Both the position numbers and the translations under genes were made by a program. DNA of 64,000 bases, taken from contig CAXIPT010000003.1 of assembly GCA_964030475.1 (NCBI GenBank), forward strand, positions 1,046,369 to 1,110,368. Reading direction: 5' to 3'. The DNA comes from Tethya wilhelma. Taxonomy: Eukaryota; Porifera; Demospongiae; Tethyida; Tethyidae. Below are positions 12,793-37,605 of the stretch, one piece after another (within the stretch, counting starts at the first letter, position 1; every line of letters begins with the position of its first letter). The notes beneath the pieces are model-generated. The model had not been told where the DNA came from. It was given only the letters and a program-made list of their open reading frames with translations, and made no database searches.

Positions 12793-13808
12793 TGTATGTG
12801 TGCGTGTGTGCATGTGTGCATGTATGCATGTGTGTGTGTGTGTGTACGTGTGTGTGTGTGTATATTCTAAAATTGATTGAATTTGAACTGGTCTGTAAGC
12901 TTTTCTATATACATTTATATCATATTAAAAAAGATAAATAATTATGATAATAAAGAACATTATTTATACATGTAACATGCATCTGTGACTTATTTTTACT
13001 TACGATGAACTGAAATTCAGGACTCTTAAAGAGTGATGGACGGAACCAAGGCCTGTTGATAGTCACACGGAGCAGCTCTCCCTTCACTTTTACCTTAGCA
13101 CTGTTCATTTGTCTCTGGAAGCTAGACTCACTTCTAGAATACGACGAAGAAGCTCCAACTGACCAAAACAAGGCTCTGGCTTGGAAATTGACTGCAACAT
13201 CGAAGTGTGAACTACGTGAATCGGAATTTTGAAATTCTTTGCTAGAATCCACTTCAAAACGTAACCAGCGACTGTCTAGCTGATCTTGAGTGTCAGCTGC
13301 GTGGCGAGCAAGACTTGGAAATTTTGGATTTGCTTGTGTGAGCTGAAATTGTAGTGCATTAATTTTATCATCTATCGATTTTATGATGTTGTCGAAAGAG
13401 AGTTTGGTCTCGTTTAGCTTGTTCACTTGGAAATCGAGATCTTTCACACAGGCATAGAGGTCTGAATTGTTGAATATCTGTTCATTCGATCCAGCACTAA
13501 TCTCATCATATTCTTGACACTCTCTCGTGTTTCCATTCTCATTGTTTGCTTTAGCTCGGATTCGACTGCTCAAACACTTTTGTCTTTTTATCTCTGTCAT
13601 ATTTGCAAAATCAGATAGTTCTTCGTTGTTTGAAGAAAGCTTATTCTCTAGGGATACATAATCTTGTTGAAGCTTGGATGAAGCTTGAATAGAATCCTTT
13701 AGAGCTATGAGAACTTTTTTCTTTGATTCAAATTCACCGACTTTAGCGAGGATCTCATCACGTGTGTAGCTCTGTTGTTCACGGACTCTTTCAGCTTGTG
13801 CATCATCA
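12351..13808 (-). CDS. Inverted copy of the coiled-coil gene: exon 2 and last exon, 5' end missing
   Basis: Exon 2 copy spans 13004-13808 and is identical in sequence to 7813-8617. The last exon is 12351-12749, starting after CACTCAG in phase 0 and ending with TAG. It encodes a Ser/Thr-rich beta-like stretch (SPGQMTSESEFM) ending IPGAQLIGYYTQVVPRFPQ. The intron contains a (TG)n tract (about 12762-12855). No exon 1 is present: the arm ends at the unresolved base 14591. Joined with exon 1 at 5704 it would give a complete protein of about 700 residues, so the two loci are probably halves or alleles of one gene. Confidence 0.7.
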
Positions 13809-14590
13809 CTGAATGCGTATGATGTACATGCATGTATTTGCATAACAATATTTTTAGTTTGCAAAAGGTCAATAATTAATAGTGACTATAGTCTGAGATG
13901 TATACACGCTCATACACATTATTGTATTCCACATGCAATAGAACTCAATTGATTCACTACTATAACAAACTCAAGGTAGCAATACCCTAATTCAATGAAA
14001 ACCACTATAATCCAGATCCCAGTTTAATGAAAGCACCAATGGTGCATAAGCCTCGGCGCACTCAACTAGCATGCACAACTAAATATGTATGCATACGAAA
14101 GACCATCTGTACTGAGACTTCAGTATGCCACAATTAAGGTTCACTGCCTGAGTCACGGCACTGAGCCTGAGCCTAGCACGATTTAATTAAGGTTCACTGC
14201 CTGAGTCACGGCACTGAGCCTGAGCCTAGCACGATTTACTATCTGAATTCATGAAATCAAGCTCAGTGCTGCAATCAAGGACTTCAGTGATGTCAGTGGT
14301 GAGCTGTGGTCAAGATACTCCGGCATGAACCTCAGCTACTGAATAATAAATAGTAATACTTTAATGCTTATAGCTAGTACTACCGCATGATCACACTACA
14401 GGCTAGTCAGGCACTGACATAAAACACACAACTAACCTACTTCAGGCTACACAAGTACTGAGCTGATTACTGAGCTATCCATGAGAGTCTCATTATATTC
14501 AACTTGCAATCATTGAGTTACTTACCTATCCAAGCAGCCAAGCCAGCCAAGCTCAAGTCCATCTTGTCTCGCGTAGCCAGCCCCTCACAA
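12890..14590 (-). repeat. Right arm of the 1701-bp inverted duplication
   Basis: Reverse complement of 7031-8731, including intron and part of the MITE. It stops one base before the unresolved base 14591. Confidence 0.9.
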
Positions 14591-14591
14591 N

Positions 14592-15025
14592 TATTGCCGC
14601 CAGGCTCTATGAGACATGCGGCCCATTCCTACTAAGTGTACTACCATAATATGTACAATGTATAGTGTATTATGTTAGAACATGCATGCTTATATATCAG
14701 GGTATTATCGGAAATACANGTGCCGAAATTGAGACACGCCTTGTTCCAATACTTTTTACTGCACTGCCCATTCCTACACTACTAATTTTTTTGAAATTTT
14801 TACTACTTGTTCATTCACTTTTTTCAACACTACAGTATGGAGACTATTAGAGACTGGTTAGTCCCTACAAAAAGCTTGAGTAGAGGCTACATGCACTACT
14901 TTATAAATTTACACTGGAAGAGGCTAATGCGCATGCGCATAATAATGCCACGTGAATAATGAATGACCTTTGAACTCTACCTACTACTATATAAAAATCT
15001 AGTCAAACAAAATTAAACCTTCAAA
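14592..15025. mobile_element. Fragments of a GCCGAAATTGAGACA repeat family
   Basis: After the unresolved base 14720 the sequence reads GTGCCGAAATTGAGACACGC, then TTTTTTGAAATTTTTACTAC. The same words recur at 25121-25800, 28484-28580, 28860-29400 and 30705-30860. Noncoding. It continues into the fold-back element to the right. Confidence 0.65.
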
Positions 15026-15660
15026 GTTGCTCAGAGGCTCTTACTGACGGATTACTAACGGCATGCAACTTTCCACAGCTCTCGTGGAGAGCGCTAGTGG
15101 GAAGCCACCATAGTGCCATTTTTGTTCATCTACGTACGTACTTCCTAACTGCCACTGACTTGAAACCGCTAGGCCACGGATTTCCACAGAACCAGAATGT
15201 GTTTAGCCAACTTTGACAGCACAAAGTAAGTTCTTTTCATAGGTACTACATTCCTTGATACTCGTTTTGATCATAAATAGGCCTAAACAAAAACTATAGA
15301 AAGCTTTGAAACTTAGTATATAAATTCATGTACCAGTGTTGTTTTAGTTAACCCTCAAAATGCTTAGTTAGTTATTGATTAGTTTTTAAACTTCAAGAAA
15401 AAGTTTAGTTAGTTTTAGTTTAGTTAACTAAGTGTAAAAAAAGGCCTAACTATAAGGATTTTAGTTTAGTTAACTAACTAAAATTAGGTGATTTGGGCAT
15501 TTTTTGACTTAGTTTAGTTATTATTTTGACCAAGTCTTTATGATTTAGTTTTAGTTAGTTAAAAAAATGGCACTATGGTGGCTTCCCACTAGCGCTCTCC
15601 ACGAGAGCTGTGGAAAGTTGCATGCCGTTAGTAATCCGTCAGTAAGAGCCTCTGAGCAAC
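15026..15660. mobile_element. Fold-back element with 99-bp inverted arms
   Basis: Left arm 15026-15124 is the near-exact inverse of right arm 15562-15660 (coordinates sum to 30686). The arms include TCGTGGAGAGCGCTAGTGGG and its complement. The loop is rich in TTAGTTAACT words. Related single arms occur at 23500-23640, 25630-25740, 29340-29400 and 37310-37430. No coding capacity. Confidence 0.85.
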
Positions 15661-15685
15661 AGAACTGCCATGATGTTGCCCACAG

Positions 15686-16208
15686 CTAGGGTGTCCAACG
15701 TCAAATTTCAAGATTAGCAAATTGAAGTCATTGCTAGTTATTTGTGTAGACCTACTATAGGACAACTGAAAAATATATATGGTTTGATGTAATCATGCAT
15801 TGTTTTCCTTCGCGAGGCGTTTCAATAAAACACAAATTTGCAAAATAATGGTCACGTGACCAGAATTTAGTACGCGTACGTACGCATGCACGTAAACTGC
15901 ATGCTATTGCCGCATTTGTCACAAGCAGTAAGAATCTTACAAACACTCATAAAAAGATAACATAGTCCTAGAACATTGCTTACAGCCAAGCTTCACCAAA
16001 TTTGCTATTGTAGTGAACCTAGTATGGCATTTTGGTCACGTGACCATTATTTGCGAATTTGTGTTTTTAGTAAAGTGCCTCGCAAAGGAAAACAATGCGT
16101 GATTGCATCAAACCAGATATAGTTTTCAGTTGATCTAGAGTAGGTCTACACAAACAACTAGCAATGACTTCAATTTGCCACTCTTGAAATTTCACGTTGG
16201 ACACCCTA
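15686..16208. repeat. Second, imperfect inverted repeat
   Basis: About 180-bp arms (15686-15865 and 16031-16208) are imperfect inverses. GGTGTCCAACGTCAAATTTC pairs with a complementary stretch near 16190, and both arms hold TCACGTGACC next to a CGCGAGG/CCTCGC stretch. Probably an older fold-back element. 16209-16700 shows nothing further. Confidence 0.65.
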
Positions 16209-16704
16209 CCACAGCAACTCCAAACAACGTACAGAAATTTAAAATAAGCTGTTCTACATGTCTGTCTACTCAAAACCTGATTGATTCCACATTAGCTGCC
16301 TAAATCCAGAGAAAGTGCTTCAAAATAGCAAAAATTGATGTCCGACGTTTGGCGTCTTTGATCTCACTGACCTCACGGCTTTGTTTGGGACAGTGCTACA
16401 TGCAACCAGCTTCCCTCTTGGAATATCAATAGTAGGAAGACTGAACTTCTTGATCTCCAGATTTAGTAGCTCTGGCATAAGTTTCTAGATTTATATGAGC
16501 TGCCGTCCGAAGTATGGCACTTTTGTCTGACATTTGAGCTCATTCGGACACCTCCTTTATGACGTCAGGAAGCCTTACACGTACGTGGGTGGGGCTTGAA
16601 TTTTGTCTACCCTGAGGTAACTTTTCATGGGCTATCTTGCTGTAGCACTCTCGAAGCACTAGCACTCACAGGCAAGTAAGAAATAGCGTCCGAAATTAGA
16701 ATTG

Positions 16705-17956
16705 TCCGAGGATTGGCAGCTTACTCTACTGTGAACTGTATGCCTATCGTCAGGGAGGTGTCATTTCACCTATTCTGTTCACTATATCAAGGGGTGGTCA
16801 CGACCATACCCGCTGTACTAACACCCGCGACCGGGATCAAGATGCGATCAAGGGGTCAAAGCAACGAAAATTGGCCCCATCAAGGGTCAAGAAAGCTCTA
16901 CTGCTCGCTTTCGATCAACGGTCAAAGGTCATTAGCTGCAAATAGCACGTTTTTGTGGGTCAAAGTTCAAATTTATCACGATCAAGGCCTTCCAAAGTGG
17001 TGAAATCAAGGGTCAAGGCCTAAAAATTGGACGGATCAAATTTTGATCCCGGTCGCGGGTGTTAGTACAGCGGGTATGGTCGTGACCACCCCTTGTATAT
17101 ATATTGATGACCTTTTAAATGACCTGCAGAACAATGGTATTGGCTGTTTTTGGAACCACCATTTTGTTGGTGCCTTTGGCTATGCTGATGATATTGCTCT
17201 CATTGCTCCATCTGCATCTGCCCTAAGAAGTATGCTTGGTACATGTACAACTTTTGCTCACTCTCACCACCTTATCTTTAATCCTGATAAGACTCAGCTC
17301 ATTAAGTTTAGTAAATCGGTAAACTTTAATTTGTCAACTCCCAACTTTGCATTCTGTGGCAAATCTCTTACTTTAAGTAAATCTGTTAAGCACCTGGGTC
17401 ACATTCTTACTTGCAACTTGTCTGATGATGAAGACATCTATGCCATCTCTAATGAAATGTGCCGCAAGGCTAACTATATTTTATATATGTTTTCCTGTTG
17501 TGATCCTGTTGTTAAGACTAGATTATTCCAGTCCTACTGTCTCTCTTTATATGGTGCCTGTCTCTGGAAGTCCTCTTCACCTGCTTTAAGAAATCTGGAG
17601 GTCTCTTTTAATAACATTCTTCAAGTAAAATTTGGCAGTTACCTCGTCACAGTCACACTGGTATAGTCCACTCCGTTGCTAAATTACAAAGTGTATACAA
17701 TACCATTCTTGTAAGGTCTAGAGGTCTCCTGATGTCTGCTCTCAAGTCTAAGTCTTCTCTCATCTCTGGTTTGTTTCTTCATTCTTCTTCTCGTCTGTAT
17801 AACTATCTTGGTTATAACATTCAGCTAGGTCAGAAGCATTGCAAGCATTATTCAGAATCGGACAAACTGTGTGCAAGTTTTATCAGAGATGTTAGATGTA
17901 ACCAGTCTGCTAATTGTCATTTAGACCATGAAGTTTATTGTATATCTACATTATAA
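16705..17956 (+). pseudogene. Decayed non-LTR retrotransposon reverse transcriptase
   Basis: The frame reads RQGGVISPILFTI before the inserted MITE and YIDDLL, then GAFGYADDIALIAPS after it. These are the reverse-transcriptase motifs with the catalytic ADD (YADD) box, followed by FNPDKTQLIKFS and a thumb-like tail. A single-base frameshift near 17640 moves the frame to LPRHSHTGIVHSVAKLQ, which then runs to 17956. The 5' part (endonuclease, N-terminal RT) is absent. An ATT-rich microsatellite at 18026-18055 may be the 3' tail. It is dead as it stands. Confidence 0.8.
16788..17095. mobile_element. 308-bp MITE with 53-bp terminal inverted repeats, inserted in the RT
   Basis: Ends 16788-16840 and 17043-17095 are inverse copies beginning CAAGGGGTGGTCACGACC. 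Both flanks carry TATAT (16783-16787 and 17096-17100). Deleting the element and one TATAT rejoins the RT frame as FTIYIDDL, which fixes the insertion point. The interior is rich in GGGTCAA words. No transposase is present. Confidence 0.9.
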
Positions 17957-18113
17957 CTATTAATTATCTACTTATAATTTGTTGTATGTATATGTTGTCG
18001 TTCTTGCTCCTCTTGATGGAGTGTTCATTATTAATATTATTATTATTATTATTATTTGTGAAAAATTTTAGTATTGTATGTATATTATTATAATTATTAT
18101 AGTAGCCATGCAC

Positions 18114-28157
<10,044 letters not shown>

Positions 28158-28390
28158 TATATCCTTCGTTTTTGCTGCTCTGACAAAAATTAATATACCA
28201 AAACTCTATAGAAGCTAGCCTATACACTACAGCTAGTACTAATCTACATAAAACACTGAATTCAAACAACTGACTGACTCTAATGCCAGCTATACTATAC
28301 AACTGGTGTAGATATACTGAAAGTGTTTGCACCCATGCACCTAGCTATTTATATAAGAGATCGCAAGCATTTGAGGAAATTAAACACATG

Positions 28391-28404
28391 NNNNNNNNNN
28401 NNNN
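28391..28404. other. Assembly gap (14 unresolved bases)
   Basis: Fourteen unresolved bases just upstream of the SRCR receptor start. Sequence up to 28390 matches 36286-36527, but the match stops at the gap. The receptor's true promoter is therefore not certain from this scaffold. Confidence 0.95.
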
Positions 28405-28462
28405 TATTGTACAGATCGTTGCATTTACGACACTTAGCAGGATCTTAAGGAAGGATCAACTG

Positions 28463-28707
28463 ACAAGAATAAAAATGAAGTAGTCATGTGCCGAAATTGA
28501 GACATGCCTTGTTCCAATACTTTTTACCGCACTGCCCAATCCTACACTACTTATTTTTTTGAAATTTTTATCACTTGTATATATATATAGTAGTAAAAAT
28601 TTTTTAAAAAATAAGTAGTGTAGGAATTAGGGAGTGTGGTAAAAAGTATTGGAACAATTAAGGCATGTCTCAATTTCGGCACATGACTACTTCATTTTTA
28701 TTCTTGA
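28463..28707. mobile_element. Nearly perfect fold-back MITE
   Basis: Arms of about 100 bp read GAAGTAGTCATGTGCCGAAA inward from the left and its inverse from the right, around a short (TA)n loop near 28579. It is the palindromic founder type for the GCCGAAATTGAGACA ends seen elsewhere in the window. Confidence 0.8.
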
Positions 28708-29396
28708 CCCCTCATATGGATCCTCAGTGTTGTGATCCATAGCTAATGATTGCATTGGTTCAAATTCCCATTAATCAGTTTGTTAAGCAGTGGAGTTAAC
28801 TATAACAGAGAGATATAACTTAAACTGGACTGCTTGCGAAGAGTCTGGCATAAAAAATGAAGTAGTCATGTGCCGAAATTGAGATATGCCTCGTTCCAGT
28901 ACTTTTCACCGCACTCCCCATTCTTACACTACTTATTTTTTTGAAATTTTTACTACTTGTTCATTCACTTTTTTCAACACTACAGTGTGGACACTATCAG
29001 AAACTTGTTATAGTCCCTACAAAAATCTTGAGTAACAGCTACATGCACTTTAATGCTAGAGCAGCTAATGCACATGCACATTAAATGCCACGTGGTAGAT
29101 GACCTTTGAACTCCACCCACAATGCTGCATTGAAGTGCATGATTTTATACTAAGTTTTTCAAAACTTTCTAGTTTTTGTTTAAGCCTATATACTATGAAA
29201 GCGAGTATCAAGGAATGTAGTACCCAAGTAAAGAACTTACTTTGTGCTGTCAAAGTTAGCTCAACGCATTCTGGTTCTCTGAAAATCTTTTTCAAGTAAG
29301 TCAGTTAGGAAGTTAGAAGAATAAAACTGGTACTATAATGTGGCTTCCCACTAACGCTATCCATGAGTGCTGGGGAATGTTGCTGTGAGTGTTAGG

Positions 29397-30029
29397 TAGG
29401 CCTTGATAGATTATGCCAGCATAATTTCGAGCATAATAGGTACTCTTGACCATCAAGAATTATGCTAGCACAATGGCTGAATTTTGTGACTATGGATCCC
29501 AGCATAATAGGCTGGTATTTTAATTGTTGGAATAACAGCACCTAACTGGAGTGAATGCTCTGCCACTGTATATATAGTCTTCGACTGTTTCAGCAGTCAC
29601 AGTATTGTCTGTTACACATTCTTTAGTGTTGTATTGATGAAGCAAGTTAACTTACAAAATGTGAATTAACTACAGAAACACATAACTATCATAATCGTCT
29701 TTAACTTGTTTGTGCTTCTGTTCATCAAAAATCGATAATTTCTGTCATTCTTTGAGCATAAAGAAAGAAAAACAGGCAGAGTCTTGAGCATAATCCATCA
29801 AGGCCTTATATCGTATGTCGTATGTTGCATGTCGCATGTCGTATGTCGTATGTCGTATGTTGTATGTCGTATGTCGTATGTTGCATGTTGGTAGTTGGTA
29901 GTAATAAGCATAATAGACAACTTGAGAAGCACAATAGGCAGATTTTGGATCATAATTTGGCCATTCTTTGAGCATAAAAGAAAAGAAAAATAGGCAGAGT
30001 CTTAAGCATGCATAACCTATCAAGGCCTA
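29397..30029. mobile_element. 633-bp hAT-like MITE with 8-bp target-site duplication
   Basis: Terminal inverted repeats TAGGCCTTGATAGATTATG and, at the right end, the inverse of TAGGCCTTGATAGGTTATG. It is flanked by GTGTTAGG on both sides (29389-29396 and 30030-30037). An 8-bp duplication is the hAT signature. The interior carries a heptamer array (TATGTCG, about 29815-29885) and AGCATAATAGG words. No transposase. Confidence 0.88.
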
Positions 30030-30062
30030 GTGTTAGGGCCTTGCATGCAATATTTGTAATCT

Positions 30063-31827
<1,765 letters not shown>

Positions 31828-31828
31828 N

Positions 31829-33592
<1,764 letters not shown>

Positions 33593-34708
33593 ACTAAATT
33601 ATCTGAAGAACGACAGCTCTAGAGTCACAATGGAAGGTACATTACGTTCATGAATCGAAATTATCTTGAAATTTGATGTGTAGAATCTTGCAAAACAATG
33701 TAGTTTCTGAGATCTGAGGCTTTTGTGCATCTCTGAGCGCTTAGGCTTTGAAACCGCACCCATCGATCACACTCCATGTAGTGTGCGTTATCTAGAAATA
33801 CAGTAGGCTTGGAGCCCGGATCTGGAAGAGTGCTGGGCCAGTTTAGATATCTTGGCTGCTTGTCCAGGCAAGTAACTCAAGTAAGATAGCACTCTGTGGA
33901 ACTATCGTGATGATATTACTGATGCCTGAATCAGTAGTAGTGCCAGTCAGATATACTAATGATCTGTCATTCTGCAGTGTAACTGTTAAAGTTTCCCTGA
34001 TCAATGGATATTAATTTTAGTCTTAAGTGAGTAGTGTTCTACAGATTATAGCTAGGCTGGCTCAACTTGATTGTGGCTGCGCAGGTCATTGGAACTTGAC
34101 TTAATTAACAAGATGCCAGCTTACTTGGGTCTCAATACTCAATGATGACGATCTTCCTTTACTGATACACTGTGTCATTCATGTTTTGTTTTGCATGTTA
34201 GCTATATATGAGTGCGCCGAGGCTTATGCACCGTAGGTATATACCGTATATTTATTCGTGTTAATAAGAAAATTTGTGATTCGGAAAAAAGGATTCTAAA
34301 TTTTTTTAATTTTATTTTTGTTTGAGAACTTTAACCTTTAAATTTTTAACATTAAACCGTAGGTGCTTTCATTAAATGTGGTATCACCATGGAAACTGAG
34401 ATTTGCATTACACTAGTCGCAGTCACTATGGAGACACCTTCATTCGGGTCATGTGACCTTTATTATATCTTTAATTAGTGAATAATTAATAATACTGAAT
34501 AGCTCATGAATAATTATTTGCCAGTACGTAAAATCTATTGCTATGGCAACCAAATTTGTCGACAGGTTCGTAAAAGTCCAAACAGTTAATGTTGACCATT
34601 TATGATCATCATAGCTTACTTCATTGCTAAGATACGGGCCAAAAAGGATGTGGTTGGTGTGCTTAGACTATGGAAATTGGTTAATAACTCCGCTCAGGAA
34701 GGTGGCTA

Positions 34709-34765
34709 TACAATACAACAATAATGCATGCACCCATGGAGTGCATGCATTATTGTTGTATTGTA
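34709..34765. other. Perfect 25-bp hairpin with 7-base loop
   Basis: Arms 34709-34733 and 34741-34765 are exact inverses (TACAATACAACAATAATG, then CATGCAC) around loop CCATGGA. It may be a tiny palindromic element, or could fold as a small-RNA precursor. No transcription evidence is available. Confidence 0.6.
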
Positions 34766-34797
34766 TCCCGGGAAGCCATACTATTAACACATTTATA

Positions 34798-35016
34798 TAC
34801 CGTATAGCGGGAAATATTCGTAGTTCAAAATTTTGTATAAATCGTTAAAAATGCACCAGAAAATTTTTTCGTAGTTTTAAATTTTGTATACGCAGCGCAC
34901 GCTCGTATACGCATAATGCGGAAGTTAAATTTTCGCAGTTTTAATTTTTGTATATTCGAATAGCATACGAAAAATACGAAAATTTGCACCATACGAAAAT
35001 TTCCCGCTATATGGTA
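34798..35016. mobile_element. 219-bp MITE with TACCGTATAGCGGGAAA ends
   Basis: The left end TACCGTATAGCGGGAAATAT is matched inversely by TTTCCCGCTATATGGTA on the right. The interior repeats TTCGTAGTTTTAAATTTTG and GTATACG words. Target site probably TA. Noncoding. Confidence 0.75.
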
Positions 35017-35302
35017 TGCATATTTCCCTCGGTTTTCCCCTTCATGTTACCCTGGGAGCCGTTCAAGACTCTGAAAAGATACTCTAGCGCTATAGCGCTT
35101 CAAAGAAACTTCAGAAGATTTCAAGAAGACAATGTTAGTGTTGCTTTTCCTCGTAGATAATATAATTTTTTTCTCTGTTTCAACCGTGAATTTTAGCGTA
35201 AAAACCCAAAGTTGACTAAAACTCTTGCTCAAGTCAAAACTGCTCTCAAACAGCTCAAAAGTGGTAAGAAACTAGCGACAAGTCTAAGCGCTGGGATACA
35301 AG

Positions 35303-35747
35303 TAGGTCTTGTGAAATTATACTAGCATAATTTTGAGAATAATAGGGAGCTTGGAGCATTGAGATTAATGCTGGGATAATAGGTGAAAATTTTGTGATTT
35401 TTGGTAATGGTCATCACACAAGCATATGCATGAATGCAGATTGTTGAGGTACAACAACTACAGAAAAAATTGAATGCATAAAAAAAAAACCTGTGTATCT
35501 TGCTCCAAAATAGTTTGGATATATTTTAAAGATGCATGGTTTATTTGTTTTTTTGGTCATGGGCTCGTTACAAGCCTTATAAGGTGTATGTGCAAAATTA
35601 GCTTGATATACACTTTACTATGATGAGCCTGCTACCAAGAATTATTTGAGAATAATGGGGATCACGAAAAAGAATAATAGGGTCATGTATTGGGAATATA
35701 AGAATAGAATAATAGGTAAATTTCTGAGCATAATTTCACAAGGCCTA
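35303..35747. mobile_element. 445-bp hAT-like MITE, second member
   Basis: Ends TAGGTCTTGTGAAATTAT and, inversely, TAGGCCTTGTGAAATTAT. The flanks GATACAAG (35295-35302) and AATACAAG (35748-35755) are an 8-bp target duplication with one mismatch. The interior shares AGAATAATAGG words with the element at 29397-30029. Confidence 0.8.
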
Positions 35748-35810
35748 AATACAAGCATTTTAGAACATAATTATATTACATAATAATAACATTATGCACA
35801 ATCATTATAC

Positions 35811-36291
35811 CATGTCCACAAATTACACCAGCATCTTCACTGTGGTCACATTCCTTTGGTATATCAACCGAATCACATTCATGTAACGCCAATTCTATTC
35901 CATCACAATTCAAATTAAAAATCAGCGCATTTGACTCTCCTTCACCAAAATGTGCCTTTCTCACAGGTTTGTGACCTAGCATAGAATATATTCGTGTATA
36001 TACATTCATCTGACAAGATAACAATAATTATAGCCTGACATAATTATGTTTGCTTAAGTATTGTATACCATTTGTGGTGTAGCCTAGACTTCTACAGACA
36101 ACAATAGCTTCTTCGTATCCCCAGTAACGGTCACAAACCGTAGCCCATGCATTGCCATAGCACATTTCCACTCGGCCCTGTGAATCTGAGACACCCTGTG
36201 AGACAAGTCTAATGTCCCAATCAGTACATTCCTGGCATGCTTGCAGCTCAAGATAAGCTGTGAAGACAAAAACAGATAAAAATACACTCAT
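35811..36291 (-). CDS. Signal peptide and first SRCR domain of a second receptor copy (partial)
   Basis: Exons 36069-36291 and 35811-35975 have the same lengths and phases as the first two exons of the SRCR receptor (223 and 165 nt). The signal peptide is identical. A few residues differ, for example LNCDGIELALHEC for MNCYGTESVLHEC. The upstream region also matches (36292-36527 with 28158-28390). After it only single SRCR N-half exons are found (31991-32155, 30225-30389), so the gene is truncated here: either a true partial duplicate or the other haplotype. Confidence 0.7.
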
Positions 36292-36527
36292 TATATCCTT
36301 CATTTTTGCTTCTCTGACAAAAATTAATACCAAAACTCTATAGAAGCTAGCCTATACACTACATCTAGTACTAATCTACATAAAACACTGAATTCAAACA
36401 ACTGACTGACTCTAAATAAATGCCAGCTATACTATACAACTGGTGTAGATATACTGAAAGTGTTTGCACCCATGCACCTAGCTATTTATATAAGAGATCG
36501 CAAGCATTTGAGGAAATTAAACACATG

Positions 36528-36766
36528 AAAATTATTTACAGCATGTATGCATACATGCACAGCAACACAGGTGTGAAAGATGAGTATTATAAATACACAC
36601 ACTACAAGTTGCAATACTCTTATTAACACCTGCACATGACAACCAAACTTACATCCTGAGGTGGCATGCCTCCTGGAGTCCATTAGGAGAAATTGGGTGG
36701 GGATTTATGGGCATAGCTTGTTGCTGCTGCAAGTTGGCGTAAGGAGGCTCACTTCAATCTTTGAGG

Positions 36767-36809
<43 letters not shown>

Positions 36810-37600
36810 CGCCATGTGGACACACACACTAGGAAGAATGCATGACTATATAATAAACAACACGTATACCGCGTATTAATATCTTATTAAAAAACCCTCT
36901 GGAGAATTCTTCATAATGAAAGAAAGTAACATGTCCATTTATCCTAATGCTTATTAGTCTTATCTAATAAACATGGCATCGTAGAATTATGTAGCCTAGC
37001 TGAAATAAAGATCAATTCGATTACAAGATGACACACCCTGCATAGCATAAATTCTCTCAGCACCAGGGCACTTGATGACCTTCGGTTCGCGGTTTTCAAA
37101 GAATGCTTTGAAGTACTTTGATGTAGTCTAATTTCTGGTCACTTGTTCGAAGACAACTTCCAGTCACTAGTTTTTGCACGAGAATGATCTCTAGCACCTC
37201 CTGAACACTTGTATATTTCGATATAGAAATCTTGGACACACCTCTTCACAATTCACTAATTAAATTAGCAATAGCAAAAGTCCCGCCCACTCAAAATACA
37301 CTGTGACAAAAATGGCACTATTGTGGCTTCCCACTGTGGAAAAGTTTTGTGAGTCTTAGCATGCAATATGCCTTGCATGCAGTTAGTAATCTGTCAGTGA
37401 GAGCGCGCAACTTTGAGGGTTTCATTTTGTTAGACTAGATTTTTATAATGTCCTACATTTTGTATTGTGTCTATGGGACAGACAACCCATTTGCATACAA
37501 TACATACTATAATACAGTACATTTAACATTACTGCACGATAGTATATATATTGTTCAAGACGTATCAGTATAGCCAGTGCATATTTTGCATGGTTAGTTA
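36528..37600. other. Noncoding interval with (GT)n and a fold-back arm
   Basis: Holds a (GT)n run at about 36770-36800 and a fold-back-family arm at about 37310-37430 (ATGGCACTATTGTGGCTTCC). Nothing coding is supported. Confidence 0.6.
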
Positions 37601-37605
37601 TGTAG

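Noticed and set aside
18026..18055. (ATT)n as a separate locus
   Set aside because: More simply explained as the 3' tail of the adjacent decayed retrotransposon.
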